A stretch of 64,000 nt of DNA, from assembly GCF_041053055.1 (NCBI RefSeq), contig NZ_CP163443.1, forward strand, positions 5,687,001-5,751,000, read 5' to 3'. This document shows, one piece after another, positions 26,553-35,222 of the stretch. Position 1 is the stretch's first letter. Every line of letters begins with the position of its first letter. The notes under the pieces were generated by a model. It was not told the DNA's origin and ran no database searches. It saw only the letters and a list, made by a program, of their open reading frames with translations. The translations under genes and the position numbers were made by a program. This DNA comes from Streptomyces sp. R41. Its GTDB lineage: Bacteria > Actinomycetota > Actinomycetes > Streptomycetales > Streptomycetaceae.

Positions 26553-26656
26553 AGGCGCCCACCATTCGGCGTAAGGTGAGGCGCGTGGGTTTGCCTGAGA
26601 GGGCTCTCGGGTACACCATGGAAGTCACGGATCGTTCGCGACCGTGCTAACCCGGT

Positions 26657-26722
26657 CCGACTCCTCCCCCCCCGAGTCGGCCGTGGGGACGACCCCCGCT
26701 CTCCCCCCCGGCGGGGGTCGTC
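26657..26722 (+). terminator. Twin hairpins of a possible small RNA
   Basis: Hairpin 1: 7 bp (26657-26663 with 26674-26680). Hairpin 2: perfect 12 bp (26688-26699 with 26711-26722). The loops are C-rich. Both could terminate a plus-strand RNA starting near 26584. Confidence 0.5.
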
Positions 26723-26898
26723 GCATGTCCGGATGGGTTTTTCCCCTCTCTTGCGCGGCCTCGGGGCCTTGCTGTCACCACTCTGGCCGCCCTCTTCGCA
26801 TGCGCATGATCCGTCACTGTGCGTAGCCGTTGGGCTGCTCTAAGGAAGTCGTACACGAGTCACCGGTATGGGTGAAGGCGATATTCACAACCACTGAG

Positions 26899-26907
26899 TT
26901 GTCCACA
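26899..26907 (+). promoter_or_regulatory. DnaA box (TTGTCCACA)
   Basis: An exact match to the preferred Streptomyces DnaA box, with a weaker AGATCCACA at 26920-26928. Located 240 bp upstream of the tad operon. Confidence 0.5.
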
Positions 26908-27148
26908 GTTATCGACCAAGATCCACACGATTTCCGGGATCGCTGCACCGTGATTCAAGCGCGCTCCGCTCGCGGCAAGTTCCTCGTGGCGAGTTCATGG
27001 CCGGATCCGTTTGTCGGGCGCGTTTGGCCGGTTCGTATCGGCCGTTCATATGGAGGCCGGTTGCCGGTTCTTCACACGAGCGGGAATCGCGAGTCCGCAG
27101 AGGACCCTGCGGGCCCCGCGCAAGAAGCAGCGAAGGGGGCTGGAGATC

Positions 27149-28243
27149 GTGGCGGGAGCCATCACACATGACCGGCCGCCCGCCGCCGACGGGCGGCAGG
27201 GCGGACCGTTGATCGTCACGGAGGACGCCGAACTGCTGGACGACCTGCTGCGCCTGTGCGCTGCGGCGGGCGCCAGGCCGGAGGTCCACCACGGGGTGCC
27301 GGAGCGCAGGGGCAGCTGGGAGGCGGCACCTCTCGTGCTGGTCGGCGACGATGCCGCCCGGCGCTTGCGCGGGGCAGCACGCAGAAGGGGAGTGGTGCTG
27401 GTTGGGCGGGATCAGGACGATTCCGGCGTCTGGCGGCGGGCCGTCGAGATCGGTGCCGACCATGTCCTGATGCTGCCCGATGGCGAGCAATGGCTGGTCG
27501 ACCGCATCGCCGACGTGGCCGAAGGAGTCGGCAGGCCCGCCCTCACCGTCGGCGTGCTAGGCGGCCGAGGCGGGGCCGGAGCCTCCACGCTGGCGTGCGC
27601 GCTCGCCGTCACCTCGGCGCGCGAGGGTCGGCGCACCCTGCTCGTGGACGCGGATCCGCTGGGCGGCGGACTCGACGTACTCCTGGGCGGAGAGGCGGCC
27701 GAAGGTCTGCGCTGGCCGGCCTTCGCCGCGTCCCGCGGCCGGGTGGGCGGTGGCGCCTTGGAGGAGTCCCTGCCCGAACTGCACGCGCTGCGGGTCCTGA
27801 GCTGGGACCGCGGTGACTCCGTCACCATTCCCCCGCAAGCCGTACGAGCGGTCCTGGCCGCCGCCAGACGGCGCGGCGGCGCGGTGGTCGTCGACCTGCC
27901 CCGTCGCATCGACGAAGGCGTTACCGAGGCCCTCGCCCAGCTCGACCTGGGACTTCTGGTGGTCCCCGCCGACCTGCGCTCGATCGCGGCGGCGGGCCGG
28001 GTGGCGTCCGCGGTCGGCATGGTCCTGCGCGATCTGAGGGTCGCGGTACGCGGCCCGTACGCGCCGGGCCTGGACGACCGAGAGGTGGCGCGGCTGCTCG
28101 GGCTGCCCCTAGTGGGCGAAGTGCCCGCCGAGCCCCCGCCGTTGGACGGTGGACAGCCACCCGGAGGAGCGGCGCGGGGGCCGCTCGCCCGGTTCTGTGC
28201 CGCCTTCTGGGAGCGGCTTCCGGTGGAAGGCGGGGGCGTATGA
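27149..28243 (+). CDS. cpaE: CpaE/TadZ-like protein (helicase/secretion neighbourhood)
   Basis: A 364-residue localisation factor for the Tad (Flp) pilus machinery. The N-terminal third is a receiver-like domain without the phospho-Asp pattern (LIVTEDAELLDDLLRLCAAAG). The C-terminal ATPase-like domain has GGRGGAGASTLACALA, where the Walker A lysine is replaced, as is usual in CpaE proteins of actinomycetes. VVDLPRR and LGLLVVPADLRS are the later switch segments. GTG 27149 follows GGAG. It heads a seven-gene operon, coupled to tadA by ATGA. Automatic annotation usually calls it a septum-site protein, which I think is misleading. Confidence 0.9.
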   Translation: MAGAITHDRPPAADGRQGGPLIVTEDAELLDDLLRLCAAAGARPEVHHGVPERRGSWEAAPLVLVGDDAARRLRGAARRRGVVLVGRDQDDSGVWRRAVEIGADHVLMLPDGEQWLVDRIADVAEGVGRPALTVGVLGGRGGAGASTLACALAVTSAREGRRTLLVDADPLGGGLDVLLGGEAAEGLRWPAFAASRGRVGGGALEESLPELHALRVLSWDRGDSVTIPPQAVRAVLAAARRRGGAVVVDLPRRIDEGVTEALAQLDLGLLVVPADLRSIAAAGRVASAVGMVLRDLRVAVRGPYAPGLDDREVARLLGLPLVGEVPAEPPPLDGGQPPGGAARGPLARFCAAFWERLPVEGGGV

Positions 28244-29550
28244 GCTGGGACGCCGCCACGGGGATGGACTGCGGCGCGGGCCTGGACGGGCGTGCCGGCC
28301 CGCGGGACGGGCACGCGGGCTTGTCGGACGGTCCTGCGGGCCAGTGGGACGGGTATGCAGGCCCGCTCGAGGGGCGTACGGGCCTGTTGGACGGCGTACG
28401 GCAGTGGCTCGCCGAGAGCGGCTCCGAGCCGACCCCCGCGCGCGTGGCACAGGCGCTGCGCGAGCAGGGGCGCGTGCTCGGAGACGCCGAAGTCCTCGGC
28501 GCGGCCGAGCGGTTGCGCTCCGAACTGGTCGGCAGCGGACCACTGGAACCACTGCTCGCCGATCCGTCGGTGACCGATGTCCTGGTGTCCGCACCGGACC
28601 GGGTGTGGGTCGACCGGGGCGCGGGCCTGGAGCTGACGGCCGTCTCCTTCCCGGACGCGGCGGCGGTACGACGCCTCGCGCAGCGCCTCGCGGCCGTGGC
28701 CGGACGGCGGCTCGACGACGCACGCCCCTGGGTGGACGCGCGGCTTCCGGACGGCACCCGCCTGCACGCGGTGCTGCCGCCGGTCGCCGTCGGCTCCACC
28801 TGCCTGTCCCTACGGGTCGTACGGCCGCGCGCGTTCACCCTCGACGAGTTGGTGGTGGCGGGGACGGTGCCGCCCGGCGGGGACCGGGTGCTGAGAGCGC
28901 TGCTGGACGCCCGGCTGTCCTTCCTGATCAGCGGAGGCACGGGCTCCGGCAAGACGACGCTGCTGAGTGCGTTGCTGGGGCTGGTCGGTCCCGGGGAGCG
29001 GATCGTGCTCGCCGAGGACTCGGCGGAGCTGCGACCGGACCACCCTCATGTGGTGCGCCTGGAGGGGCGGCCCGCGAACCAGGAGGGCGTCGGGCTCGTC
29101 GCGCTCCAGGACCTCGTCCGTCAGGCCCTGCGGATGAGACCGGACCGGTTGGTCGTCGGCGAGGTGCGCGGGCCGGAGGTGGTCTCCCTGCTGGCCGCGC
29201 TGAACACCGGCCATGAGGGCGGCTGCGGCACGGTGCACGCGAACGCCGCGGCACAGGTGCCGGCCCGCCTGGAGGCACTGGGCACCGCGGCCGGGCTCGA
29301 CCGGGCCGCCCTGCACAGCCAGTTGGCGGCGGCGTTGTCCGTGGTCCTGCATCTCGTACGCGACCGGGCCGGGCGGCGGCGGATCGCCGAGGTGGATGTG
29401 CTGGAGCGCGCTCCGTCCGGGCTGGTGGTGACGGTGCCGGCGTTGCGGTGGGGCACGGAGGCCTTCGCGTACGAGCGGGGCTGGGAGCGGCTGCGGGGGC
29501 TGCTCAGGGACGGGAGCGAGGGGAGTGGCTGTTGTGACGGAGGTCGGTGA
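28240..29550 (+). CDS. tadA: TadA/CpaF secretion ATPase
   Basis: The motor ATPase for Flp-pilus assembly, a cytosolic hexamer of the GspE superfamily. It has 436 residues: Walker [17 protein letters not shown] (about 228-243), ASP-box-like [17 protein letters not shown], Walker [11 protein letters not shown] and the His box [12 protein letters not shown]. Before the conserved domain, residues about 8-50 are six heptad-like units AGxxDGx (21 bp each), absent from typical TadA. The C-terminus ends in CC-DGGR. Its start overlaps the cpaE stop (ATGA). The 3' end lies in a duplicated junction with tadB. Confidence 0.92.
   Translation: MSWDAATGMDCGAGLDGRAGPRDGHAGLSDGPAGQWDGYAGPLEGRTGLLDGVRQWLAESGSEPTPARVAQALREQGRVLGDAEVLGAAERLRSELVGSGPLEPLLADPSVTDVLVSAPDRVWVDRGAGLELTAVSFPDAAAVRRLAQRLAAVAGRRLDDARPWVDARLPDGTRLHAVLPPVAVGSTCLSLRVVRPRAFTLDELVVAGTVPPGGDRVLRALLDARLSFLISGGTGSGKTTLLSALLGLVGPGERIVLAEDSAELRPDHPHVVRLEGRPANQEGVGLVALQDLVRQALRMRPDRLVVGEVRGPEVVSLLAALNTGHEGGCGTVHANAAAQVPARLEALGTAAGLDRAALHSQLAAALSVVLHLVRDRAGRRRIAEVDVLERAPSGLVVTVPALRWGTEAFAYERGWERLRGLLRDGSEGSGCCDGGR
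28262..28395. repeat. 21 bp in-frame repeats in tadA
   Basis: Six degenerate 21 bp units (the first 18 bp) encode AGxxDGx, for example [28 protein letters not shown]. They stay in frame and precede the conserved ATPase. Confidence 0.7.
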
Positions 29551-29590
29551 CGGGCGTGAGGGGAGTGGCTGTTGTGACGGGAGTTGGTGA
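29518..29590. repeat. 40 bp tandem duplication at the tadA/tadB junction
   Basis: GAGGGGAGTGGCTGTTGTGA-CGG occurs at 29518-29540 and 29558-29580. The duplication supplies two GTGs (29534 and 29574) in the same context, so the tadA tail and the tadB start have both been altered. Confidence 0.8.
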
Positions 29591-30443
29591 GATGTCGGCG
29601 GGGGCGGCCATGGCGTGCGCCGGGGCGGCGACCTGGTTGATGGGCGGCTCGGATTCCGGGGCGCGAAGGGCGCGATTGCTGTGCGCGGGCGGCGGGGTGG
29701 TGGCGACCGGTCCGCCGTCGTGGGAGCGGGCGGTCGTCGGATGGCGGCGGGTGCGCGGGCGGCTGCGGGACGAAGGGTGGTCGGTGGCCGCCGGGTTGGT
29801 GATCGCGCTGCTGGGCGCGTCCGTGCTGCCGCTGCTCCTCGGGGCAGCAGGAGTGCCGCTGCTCCGGCGGGTGCGGCGGGTCGCGGAGGCACGGCGCGAG
29901 CGGGAGCGCCGGGGCGATGCGGTGATCGCCCTGTGCGGGGCCCTCGCCGGGGAAGTGCGGGCCGGGCGGCAGCCGGGCGAGGCGCTGCTCAGGGCCGCGC
30001 GCGATTCAGGCGGGCTGGGCGAGGCGCAGGCGGTGGTGCTGGCGGCGGCGAAGTTCGGCGGGGATGTGCCGGGCGCGCTCACCGATGCGGCGCGGCAGCC
30101 CGGGGCCGACGGTCTTGTGGGACTCGCCGCGTGCTGGCGCGTGGCGGTGGACCGGGGCGCGGGCCTGGCGGCGGGTCTCGACCGCTTGGAGGGTGCGTTG
30201 CGCGCGGAGCGGGACCAACGAGCCGATCTGCGTGCTCAGTTGGCGGGGTCGCGGTCGACGGCAGTGATGCTCGCGGGGCTGCCGGTCCTGGGACTCCTGC
30301 TCGGCACCGCGCTGGGCGCCGATCCGCTGCACGTGCTGCTGCACACCGGCCTCGGCCTCGGCTGCCTGCTGGTCGGCGGGGTGCTGGAAGGCATGGGGCT
30401 GTGGTGGGCGCTGCGGATCGTGAGGGGAGCGGAGGCGGCATGA
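29547..30443 (+). CDS. tadB: TadB-like membrane protein
   Basis: A polytopic inner-membrane platform protein of the Tad pilus, with a type II secretion F domain (about residues 110-240). Membrane segments lie near 20-45, 85-105, 230-255 and 260-285. Starts at 29547 (GTG overlapping the tadA stop), 29574 (GTG) and 29592 (ATG) are all in frame; 29574 sits in the original half of a 40 bp duplication and 29547 may be created by it. Length is 298, 289 or 283 residues respectively. It is coupled to tadC by ATGA. Confidence 0.85.
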   Translation: MTGVRGVAVVTGVGEMSAGAAMACAGAATWLMGGSDSGARRARLLCAGGGVVATGPPSWERAVVGWRRVRGRLRDEGWSVAAGLVIALLGASVLPLLLGAAGVPLLRRVRRVAEARRERERRGDAVIALCGALAGEVRAGRQPGEALLRAARDSGGLGEAQAVVLAAAKFGGDVPGALTDAARQPGADGLVGLAACWRVAVDRGAGLAAGLDRLEGALRAERDQRADLRAQLAGSRSTAVMLAGLPVLGLLLGTALGADPLHVLLHTGLGLGCLLVGGVLEGMGLWWALRIVRGAEAA

Positions 30444-31225
30444 GCGCGGAGGTTGTCCACAGGCTGGGGGCGGTTGTGTGCGGGGTGCTCGCGCTCGGGT
30501 GGCTGGTCCAGTGGCTCGGGGTGGCGCGGCGTGAGCGGCGGGCGCGCAGAAGGCTGGCCCAGTTGCTGGCCTCGGGGAAGGCGCGTTCGGAGCGGCCGCG
30601 CTTCGAGGTCCGGGAGGTGGCGCGACGTCGGCTGCCGGTCGCGGGTGCGGTGTGCGCCGGCTGGTTGCTGGTCGGCGGTCTTGCCGGGGTTCTGGTGGGG
30701 TTGGCGGCCGGGTTCGGGGTCTGGCGATGGCGCAGTCGGCAGCGCCTTGTGCCCGTGGAGGAGTACGACGTGGCGCGGGCCGCCCGGCAACTCCCGCTCG
30801 CAGCCGACCTGGTGGCGGCGTGCATCGCGGCCGGAGCAGGACCCGTAGTGGCGGCCCAGGCCGTCGGGGAGGCCCTGGGCGGGCCCGTCGGGGAGCGGCT
30901 GGCCCGGGGCGCGGTCGAGGTGCGGCTCGGCGGTGAACCGGCCGAGGCCTGGCGGAGGTTGGCGTCGATACCGGGTGCCCGGGCATTGGCGCGGCTGCTG
31001 GAGCGGGCGGGCGAGTCGGGCGTACCGGCGGCCGTGCCGGTCGGGCGGCTCGCCGCGGAGGCCCGCGCCGAGTGGGGGCGTACCGCGACGGCGCGGGCAC
31101 GTCGTGCCGCCGTGATGGTCACCGCGCCCGTGGGGCTGTGCTTTCTGCCCGCCTTCATCGCGATCGGCGTACTGCCCGTGGTGATCGGGCTGGCCGACGG
31201 GCTGCTGGGAAGAGGTGGTGGGTGA
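30440..31225 (+). CDS. tadC: TadC-like membrane protein
   Basis: The second platform protein of the Tad machinery, 261 residues, with type II secretion F-type sequence (ARQLPLAADLVAACIAAGAG) and hydrophobic segments near 8-26, 68-95, 215-240 and close to the C-terminus. It starts in the tadB stop (ATGA). An exact DnaA box, TTGTCCACA, lies inside its first codons (30453-30461), which may be chance. A 67 bp gap follows before the pilin gene. Confidence 0.88.
   Translation: MSAEVVHRLGAVVCGVLALGWLVQWLGVARRERRARRRLAQLLASGKARSERPRFEVREVARRRLPVAGAVCAGWLLVGGLAGVLVGLAAGFGVWRWRSRQRLVPVEEYDVARAARQLPLAADLVAACIAAGAGPVVAAQAVGEALGGPVGERLARGAVEVRLGGEPAEAWRRLASIPGARALARLLERAGESGVPAAVPVGRLAAEARAEWGRTATARARRAAVMVTAPVGLCFLPAFIAIGVLPVVIGLADGLLGRGGG
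30453..30461 (+). promoter_or_regulatory. DnaA box inside tadC
   Basis: Exact TTGTCCACA, codons 5-8 of tadC (VVHR). Its coding position makes function uncertain. Confidence 0.3.
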
Positions 31226-31292
31226 CGGGCGACGGCGACGGCATGCGGTGAACGACAAGTGATCAACGGGGTTGAACCTTACGGGGGTTGAA

Positions 31293-31517
31293 ATGCGCAG
31301 GATGGTACGAGGGCTCGTTCGGGGACGTGCGTGGGCGCGGGCATGGATGCGCGGTCCGGTGGCACGCAGGGACGCGGGAATGGTCACCTCCGAGTACGCG
31401 GTGGGGATCATCGCGGCGGTGGCTTTCGCAGCCGTGCTCTACAAGGTGGTGACGAGCGGGCAGGTCAGCGAGGAACTGCAGGGCATCGTGGGGCGGGCGC
31501 TCAATGTCCAGATGTGA
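31293..31517 (+). CDS. Flp-type pilin (DUF4244)
   Basis: A 74-residue prepilin, the likely major subunit. A basic leader ends in AG, followed by MVTSEYAVGIIAAVAFAAV: Gly at -1, Glu at +5 and a long hydrophobic helix, the class III prepilin signature. The mature part is about 46 residues, as in Flp pilins. ATG 31293 has a GGGGG-type site 5 nt upstream; an earlier TTG at 31272 would add 7 residues. The peptidase that would cleave it is not in this window. Confidence 0.85.
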   Translation: MRRMVRGLVRGRAWARAWMRGPVARRDAGMVTSEYAVGIIAAVAFAAVLYKVVTSGQVSEELQGIVGRALNVQM

Positions 31518-32010
31518 GCGGGTGCCCTGGGGCCCGGCCGCTATGTCGCTGGGCGAACGGTGGGCGCGTAACCCGGCCGCTACGTCCGAGCGTGAACGGT
31601 GGGCGCCTGGCCCGGCCGCATCGTCGGGGCGCGAACGGTGTGCGAGTGGCCAGGCCCGGTCTCGGGACCGTGGATTCGTGACCGCAGAGGCCGCCGTGGT
31701 GCTGCCTTCGTTGGTGCTCGTCGGAATGGCGCTGGTCTGGGCCCTGCTCGCCGCGTCCGCGCAGATCCAGTGCGTGGACGCGGCGAGGGCGGGCGCCCGG
31801 GCGGCGGCGCGCCAGGACCCGCCCGACACGGTCATGGCGACGACCCTCCGGGCGGCACCGCGCGGCGCGAAGGTGACCGTGAGTCGGGAGGACGACCTGG
31901 TACGGGTGACGGTCACCGCGAGTGCGCCGGGTCCCGACGCGCTGTCTGTGGAGCTGAGCGACGAGGCCGTGGCTCTGGCGGAGGAGACGGTGGGGGTGGT
32001 TGGCGGATGA
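31504..32010 (+). CDS. tadE: TadE-like minor pilin with repeat N-terminus
   Basis: A 168-residue TadE-family pseudopilin. The conserved part begins at RGFVTAEAAVVLPSLVLVG (about 57-75): Gly at -1, Glu at +5, then the membrane helix and an extracellular domain. The first 55 residues are not typical of TadE: they contain about three 13-residue units (ERWAxxPAAxSxR type; 39 bp). ATG 31504 overlaps the pilin stop by 14 bp; ATG 31543 is a shorter alternative. It is coupled to the next gene by ATGA. Confidence 0.8.
   Translation: MSRCERVPWGPAAMSLGERWARNPAATSERERWAPGPAASSGRERCASGQARSRDRGFVTAEAAVVLPSLVLVGMALVWALLAASAQIQCVDAARAGARAAARQDPPDTVMATTLRAAPRGAKVTVSREDDLVRVTVTASAPGPDALSVELSDEAVALAEETVGVVGG
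31549..31665. repeat. 39 bp in-frame repeats in tadE
   Basis: Three degenerate 39 bp copies (GAACGGTGGGCGC at the start of each), encoding ERWARNPAATSER, ERWAPGPAASSGR and ERCASGQARSRD-like units. Confidence 0.7.
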
Positions 32011-32723
32011 GGGGAGCTGGTTGGGACACGCGGACTCCCTGGGACATGCGAATCCTCCCGGGCAAGCGGACCCCCTGGGCGGTGCGGACTCCCGGGCGCG
32101 CGCGGACTCTCCGGGATGCGTGGACTCTCCGGGACATGCGGCCCCCGTGGGACGTGCGGACCCCCCACGAAACGCGGACCCTCCGGGACATACGGCCTCC
32201 TGGGGACTCGCGGAGCTCCCTGGACAAGCGGAACCCCTGGGGCAAGCGGACCCTTTCCTCGGACAGAGGGTCGGCGACCGTCTGGACCGTCGGGGCGATC
32301 GCCGTGCTGTGTGTCGTGTTCGGGGCGGTCCTGGCCATGGGGCAGGTCGTCGTGGTCCGCCACCGCGCGGCGGGGGCGGCCGACTTGGCGGCACTCGCCG
32401 CGGCGGACCACTGGATGGACGGTGGCACGGCGGCCTGCGCCCGTGCGGAGCGGGTGGCACGGGCGCAGCGCGCACGACTCGTCCGGTGCGCGGTCGAGGG
32501 GGAGATCTCGGACGTGACGGCGGCGTCGGGCAGGGGACCGTTCGCCGCGGAGGTCAGGTCGCGGGCGGGACCCGCGGGACCGGTTGAACCCGGCCCGGCG
32601 GGACCTTCAGGGCCCGTCGCCCCTGGCCCGCCCGCCGGCCCACCGCTTGCGGCCCCGGAGCCGCCGGCAGCGCTCGATCGCCGGGCGCTCAGCCCTCCGG
32701 TGCCGCCCGCAGCAACTCCGTGA
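32007..32723 (+). CDS. TadG/Rv3654c-like protein with hexapeptide repeat
   Basis: A 238-residue member of the TadE-like family found next to DECH helicases in actinomycetes. The conserved part starts at RGSATVWTVGAIAVLCVVFG (about 90-110), a membrane segment followed by HRAAGAADLAALAAADHW and a Cys pair. Residues about 9-86 are 13 six-residue units, R-[TP]-[PL]-x-D-x, exactly 18 bp each (RTPWDM, RTLRDI and so on). The C-terminus is Pro/Gly-rich. The last 35 bp overlap the end of the convergent helicase gene. It starts in the tadE stop (ATGA). Confidence 0.8.
   Translation: MRGAGWDTRTPWDMRILPGKRTPWAVRTPGRARTLRDAWTLRDMRPPWDVRTPHETRTLRDIRPPGDSRSSLDKRNPWGKRTLSSDRGSATVWTVGAIAVLCVVFGAVLAMGQVVVVRHRAAGAADLAALAAADHWMDGGTAACARAERVARAQRARLVRCAVEGEISDVTAASGRGPFAAEVRSRAGPAGPVEPGPAGPSGPVAPGPPAGPPLAAPEPPAALDRRALSPPVPPAATP
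32031..32264. repeat. 18 bp in-frame repeat, 13 copies
   Basis: Thirteen consecutive 18 bp units (CGGACTCCCTGGGACATG-type) encode hexapeptides starting with R. The repeat also keeps a second plus-strand frame open, and units differ at 4-8 positions, so it is old rather than fresh slippage. Confidence 0.75.
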
Positions 32724-35142
32724 GCAGCCGTACGGCCCCTCGCTTGTGCAACGGATCGTTCCCGTTGCCGCACTTGGGGGACTGGATGCAGGACGGGCAG
32801 CCGGCGTCGCACTCGCAGGAGGCGATGGCCTGGCGGGTGGCGGTGAGCCAGGTGCGGGCGGTGTGGAAGGCGCGCTCCGCGAAGCCCGCGCCGCCGGGGT
32901 GACCGTCGTACACGAAGACGGTGGGCAGCAGGGTGTCCGGGTGCAGCGGGATGGACACGCCGCCGATGTCCCAGCGATCGCAGGTGGCGAAGAGCGGAAG
33001 CATGCCGATCGACGCGTGCTCGGCGGCGTGCAGGGCGCCGCCGAGGATCTCCGGGTTGATCCGGGCCGCGTCGAGCTGGTCCTCCGTGACCGTCCACCAG
33101 ACGGCGCGGGTGCGGAGCGTACGAGGAGGGAGGTCGAGTTTCGTCTCACCCAGCACTTCACCGGTGATGACACGTCGGCGCAGGAAGGAGACGACTTGGT
33201 TGGTGACCTCGACGGAGCCGTAGCACAACCGGCCGTCGCCCCAGGGGACCTCGACGTCGGTCTCCAGGACGGAGATGGACGTCGTGTCGCGGGCGACCGT
33301 CGAATACGGCGGGTTGGCCTCCTCGACGAGTGCGACGGAGTCCTCCAGGTCCAGCTTGCGCACCAGGTACGTACGGCCCTGGTGCAGATGGACCGCGCCC
33401 TCGTGGACCGTCGTGTGCGCGGCGCCGGCGTCGACCGTGCCGAGCAGCCGTCCGGTTCCGGCCTCGACGACCTGCACCGGGCTGCCGCCCTCGCCGCGGA
33501 TGTCGGTCAGATCGGCGGCCCGCTCCCGGCGCGTCCAGTGCCAGGCCTTCGTCCGGCGGCGCAGCAGCTTCGCGGCCTCCAGCTGCGGGAGCAGGCCGGC
33601 GGTGGCTGGGCCGAAGAGCTCCAAGTCGTCGTCCGTGAGCGGGATCTCGGCGGCGGCGGCGCACAGGTGCGGGGCGAGGACGTACGGGTTGTCGGGATCG
33701 AGGACGGTGGATTCCACGGGCTGGTCGAAGAGAGCCTCGGGGTGGTGGACGAGGAAGGTGTCCAGTGGGTCGTCGCGGGCGACCAGGATCGCCAGCGCGC
33801 CCTGCCCTGAGCGTCCCGCGCGGCCCGCCTGCTGCCACAGGGACGCGCGGGTGCCCGGGTAACCGGCGATGACGACGACGTCCAGGCCGGAGACGTCGAC
33901 GCCGAGTTCGAGGGCGGTGGTGGCGGCGAGGCCGAGGAGTTCGCCGGAGTGCAGGGCGCGTTCGAGGGCGCGGCGTTCCTCGGGGAGGTAGCCGCCGCGG
34001 TAGGCGGCGACGCGCCGGGCCAGCGAGCGGTCGACCTCGGCGAGGCGTTCCTGGGCGATCACCGAGATCAGCTCGGCGCCACGCCGGGACCGTACGAAGG
34101 CGATCGAGCGCATGCCCTGGACGGTGAGATCGGTCAGCAGGTCGGCCGTCTCGGCGGTTGCGGTACGCCGAACGGGTGCGCCCTTCTCGCCGTGCAGCTC
34201 GGTGAGCGGGGGCTCCCAGAGGGCGAACACCAGTTCACCTCGTGGGGAGGCGTCGTCCGCGACCTCGACGACGGGAAGGCCGGTCAGCCGGCGCGCGGCC
34301 ACCGACGGCTCGGCGGCGGTCGCGGAGGCCAGCAGGAAGACGGGAGAGGCGCCGTAGCGGGCGCACAGGCGGCGCAGACGGCGCAGCACCTGGGCGACGT
34401 GGGAGCCGAAGACGCCGCGGTAGGTGTGGCACTCGTCGATGACGACGTAGCGCAGCGAGCGGAGGAAGGAGGACCAGCGGGGGTGGGAGGGCAATATCCC
34501 GCGGTGCAGCATGTCGGGGTTGGTCAGGACGTAGTTGGCGTACTGACGTACCCATTCGCGTTCCTCGAAGGGCGTGTCGCCGTCGTACACGGCTGGGCGT
34601 ACGGCACTGCCCAAAGGTTGTGAAAGTTCCTTCACGGAGCGGCACTGGTCGGCCGCGAGGGCCTTCGTCGGGGCCAGGTACAGCGCGGTGGCGCCACGGC
34701 CGTTCGGCGCCTCCGAGCCGTCCAGCAGGGCTGTCAGGACCGGGACGAGGTACGCCAGGGACTTGCCGGAGGCCGTGCCCGTGGCGACGATCACCGACTC
34801 GCCGTCCAGGGCGTGCTCGGCGGCCCGTGCCTGGTGGGCCCAGGGATGCTCGATACCCGCGGCCTGCACCGCGGCGATGACCTCCGAGCGGATCCGGTCG
34901 GGCCAGACGGCATGGCGGCCCTCGCGCGGGGGCAAGTGCTCCGTATGAGTGATGCGCGAAGCCCGGCTCGGTCCAGAGGCGAGCCGGTCCAGGATCGTGC
35001 CCGGCGAGGGGCGGGAAGCGGTGTCCGACGAGGGTCGATCGGATCGGAGATTCTTGGCCATCGGCATCGAGTGTGTCACTGGCGTGACGGACAATGGGGC
35101 CAAGGCGTCGTGCACGCCTGCCGGTAAGTGATTGAATGCCAT
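32689..35142 (-). CDS. DECH-box SF2 helicase, MrfA/Hrq1-like (DUF1998 type)
   Basis: An 817-residue superfamily 2 helicase. Motif I ATGTASGKSLAY (about 117), motif II IDECHTYRG (about 234), motif III LLASAT and motif VI QQAGRAGRSGQG are present. The C-terminus has a four-Cys cluster (CECDAGCPSCIQSPKCG, about 775-792), the zinc/DUF1998-type end found in the B. subtilis mitomycin-repair helicase MrfA. In actinomycetes this gene neighbours tad operons. It converges on the tad cluster with a 35 bp tail overlap and is divergent from bldG. The start at 35142 has no clear ribosome-binding site. Confidence 0.92.
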   Translation of the reverse strand: MAFNHLPAGVHDALAPLSVTPVTHSMPMAKNLRSDRPSSDTASRPSPGTILDRLASGPSRASRITHTEHLPPREGRHAVWPDRIRSEVIAAVQAAGIEHPWAHQARAAEHALDGESVIVATGTASGKSLAYLVPVLTALLDGSEAPNGRGATALYLAPTKALAADQCRSVKELSQPLGSAVRPAVYDGDTPFEEREWVRQYANYVLTNPDMLHRGILPSHPRWSSFLRSLRYVVIDECHTYRGVFGSHVAQVLRRLRRLCARYGASPVFLLASATAAEPSVAARRLTGLPVVEVADDASPRGELVFALWEPPLTELHGEKGAPVRRTATAETADLLTDLTVQGMRSIAFVRSRRGAELISVIAQERLAEVDRSLARRVAAYRGGYLPEERRALERALHSGELLGLAATTALELGVDVSGLDVVVIAGYPGTRASLWQQAGRAGRSGQGALAILVARDDPLDTFLVHHPEALFDQPVESTVLDPDNPYVLAPHLCAAAAEIPLTDDDLELFGPATAGLLPQLEAAKLLRRRTKAWHWTRRERAADLTDIRGEGGSPVQVVEAGTGRLLGTVDAGAAHTTVHEGAVHLHQGRTYLVRKLDLEDSVALVEEANPPYSTVARDTTSISVLETDVEVPWGDGRLCYGSVEVTNQVVSFLRRRVITGEVLGETKLDLPPRTLRTRAVWWTVTEDQLDAARINPEILGGALHAAEHASIGMLPLFATCDRWDIGGVSIPLHPDTLLPTVFVYDGHPGGAGFAERAFHTARTWLTATRQAIASCECDAGCPSCIQSPKCGNGNDPLHKRGAVRLLTELLRAAPEG

Positions 35143-35222
35143 CGCGGCTGGCGAACCGTCCCGGGGGCTCTGCCGAGGTGTCCCATGGGGCGACCGCTCG
35201 ATAGCAAGGTGCTGGAGGATCC

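Larger units (their letters stand above)
26553..27148. other. Long intergenic region with hairpins and a DnaA box
   Basis: 596 bp between the HAD gene and cpaE. It contains two adjacent hairpins (26657-26722) placed as terminators of a short RNA. A plus-strand -10-like TAAGGT (26572-26577) could start such an RNA, about 140 nt long. An exact DnaA box (26899-26907) follows. I see no supported protein gene; the short frames have non-coding composition. Confidence 0.45.
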
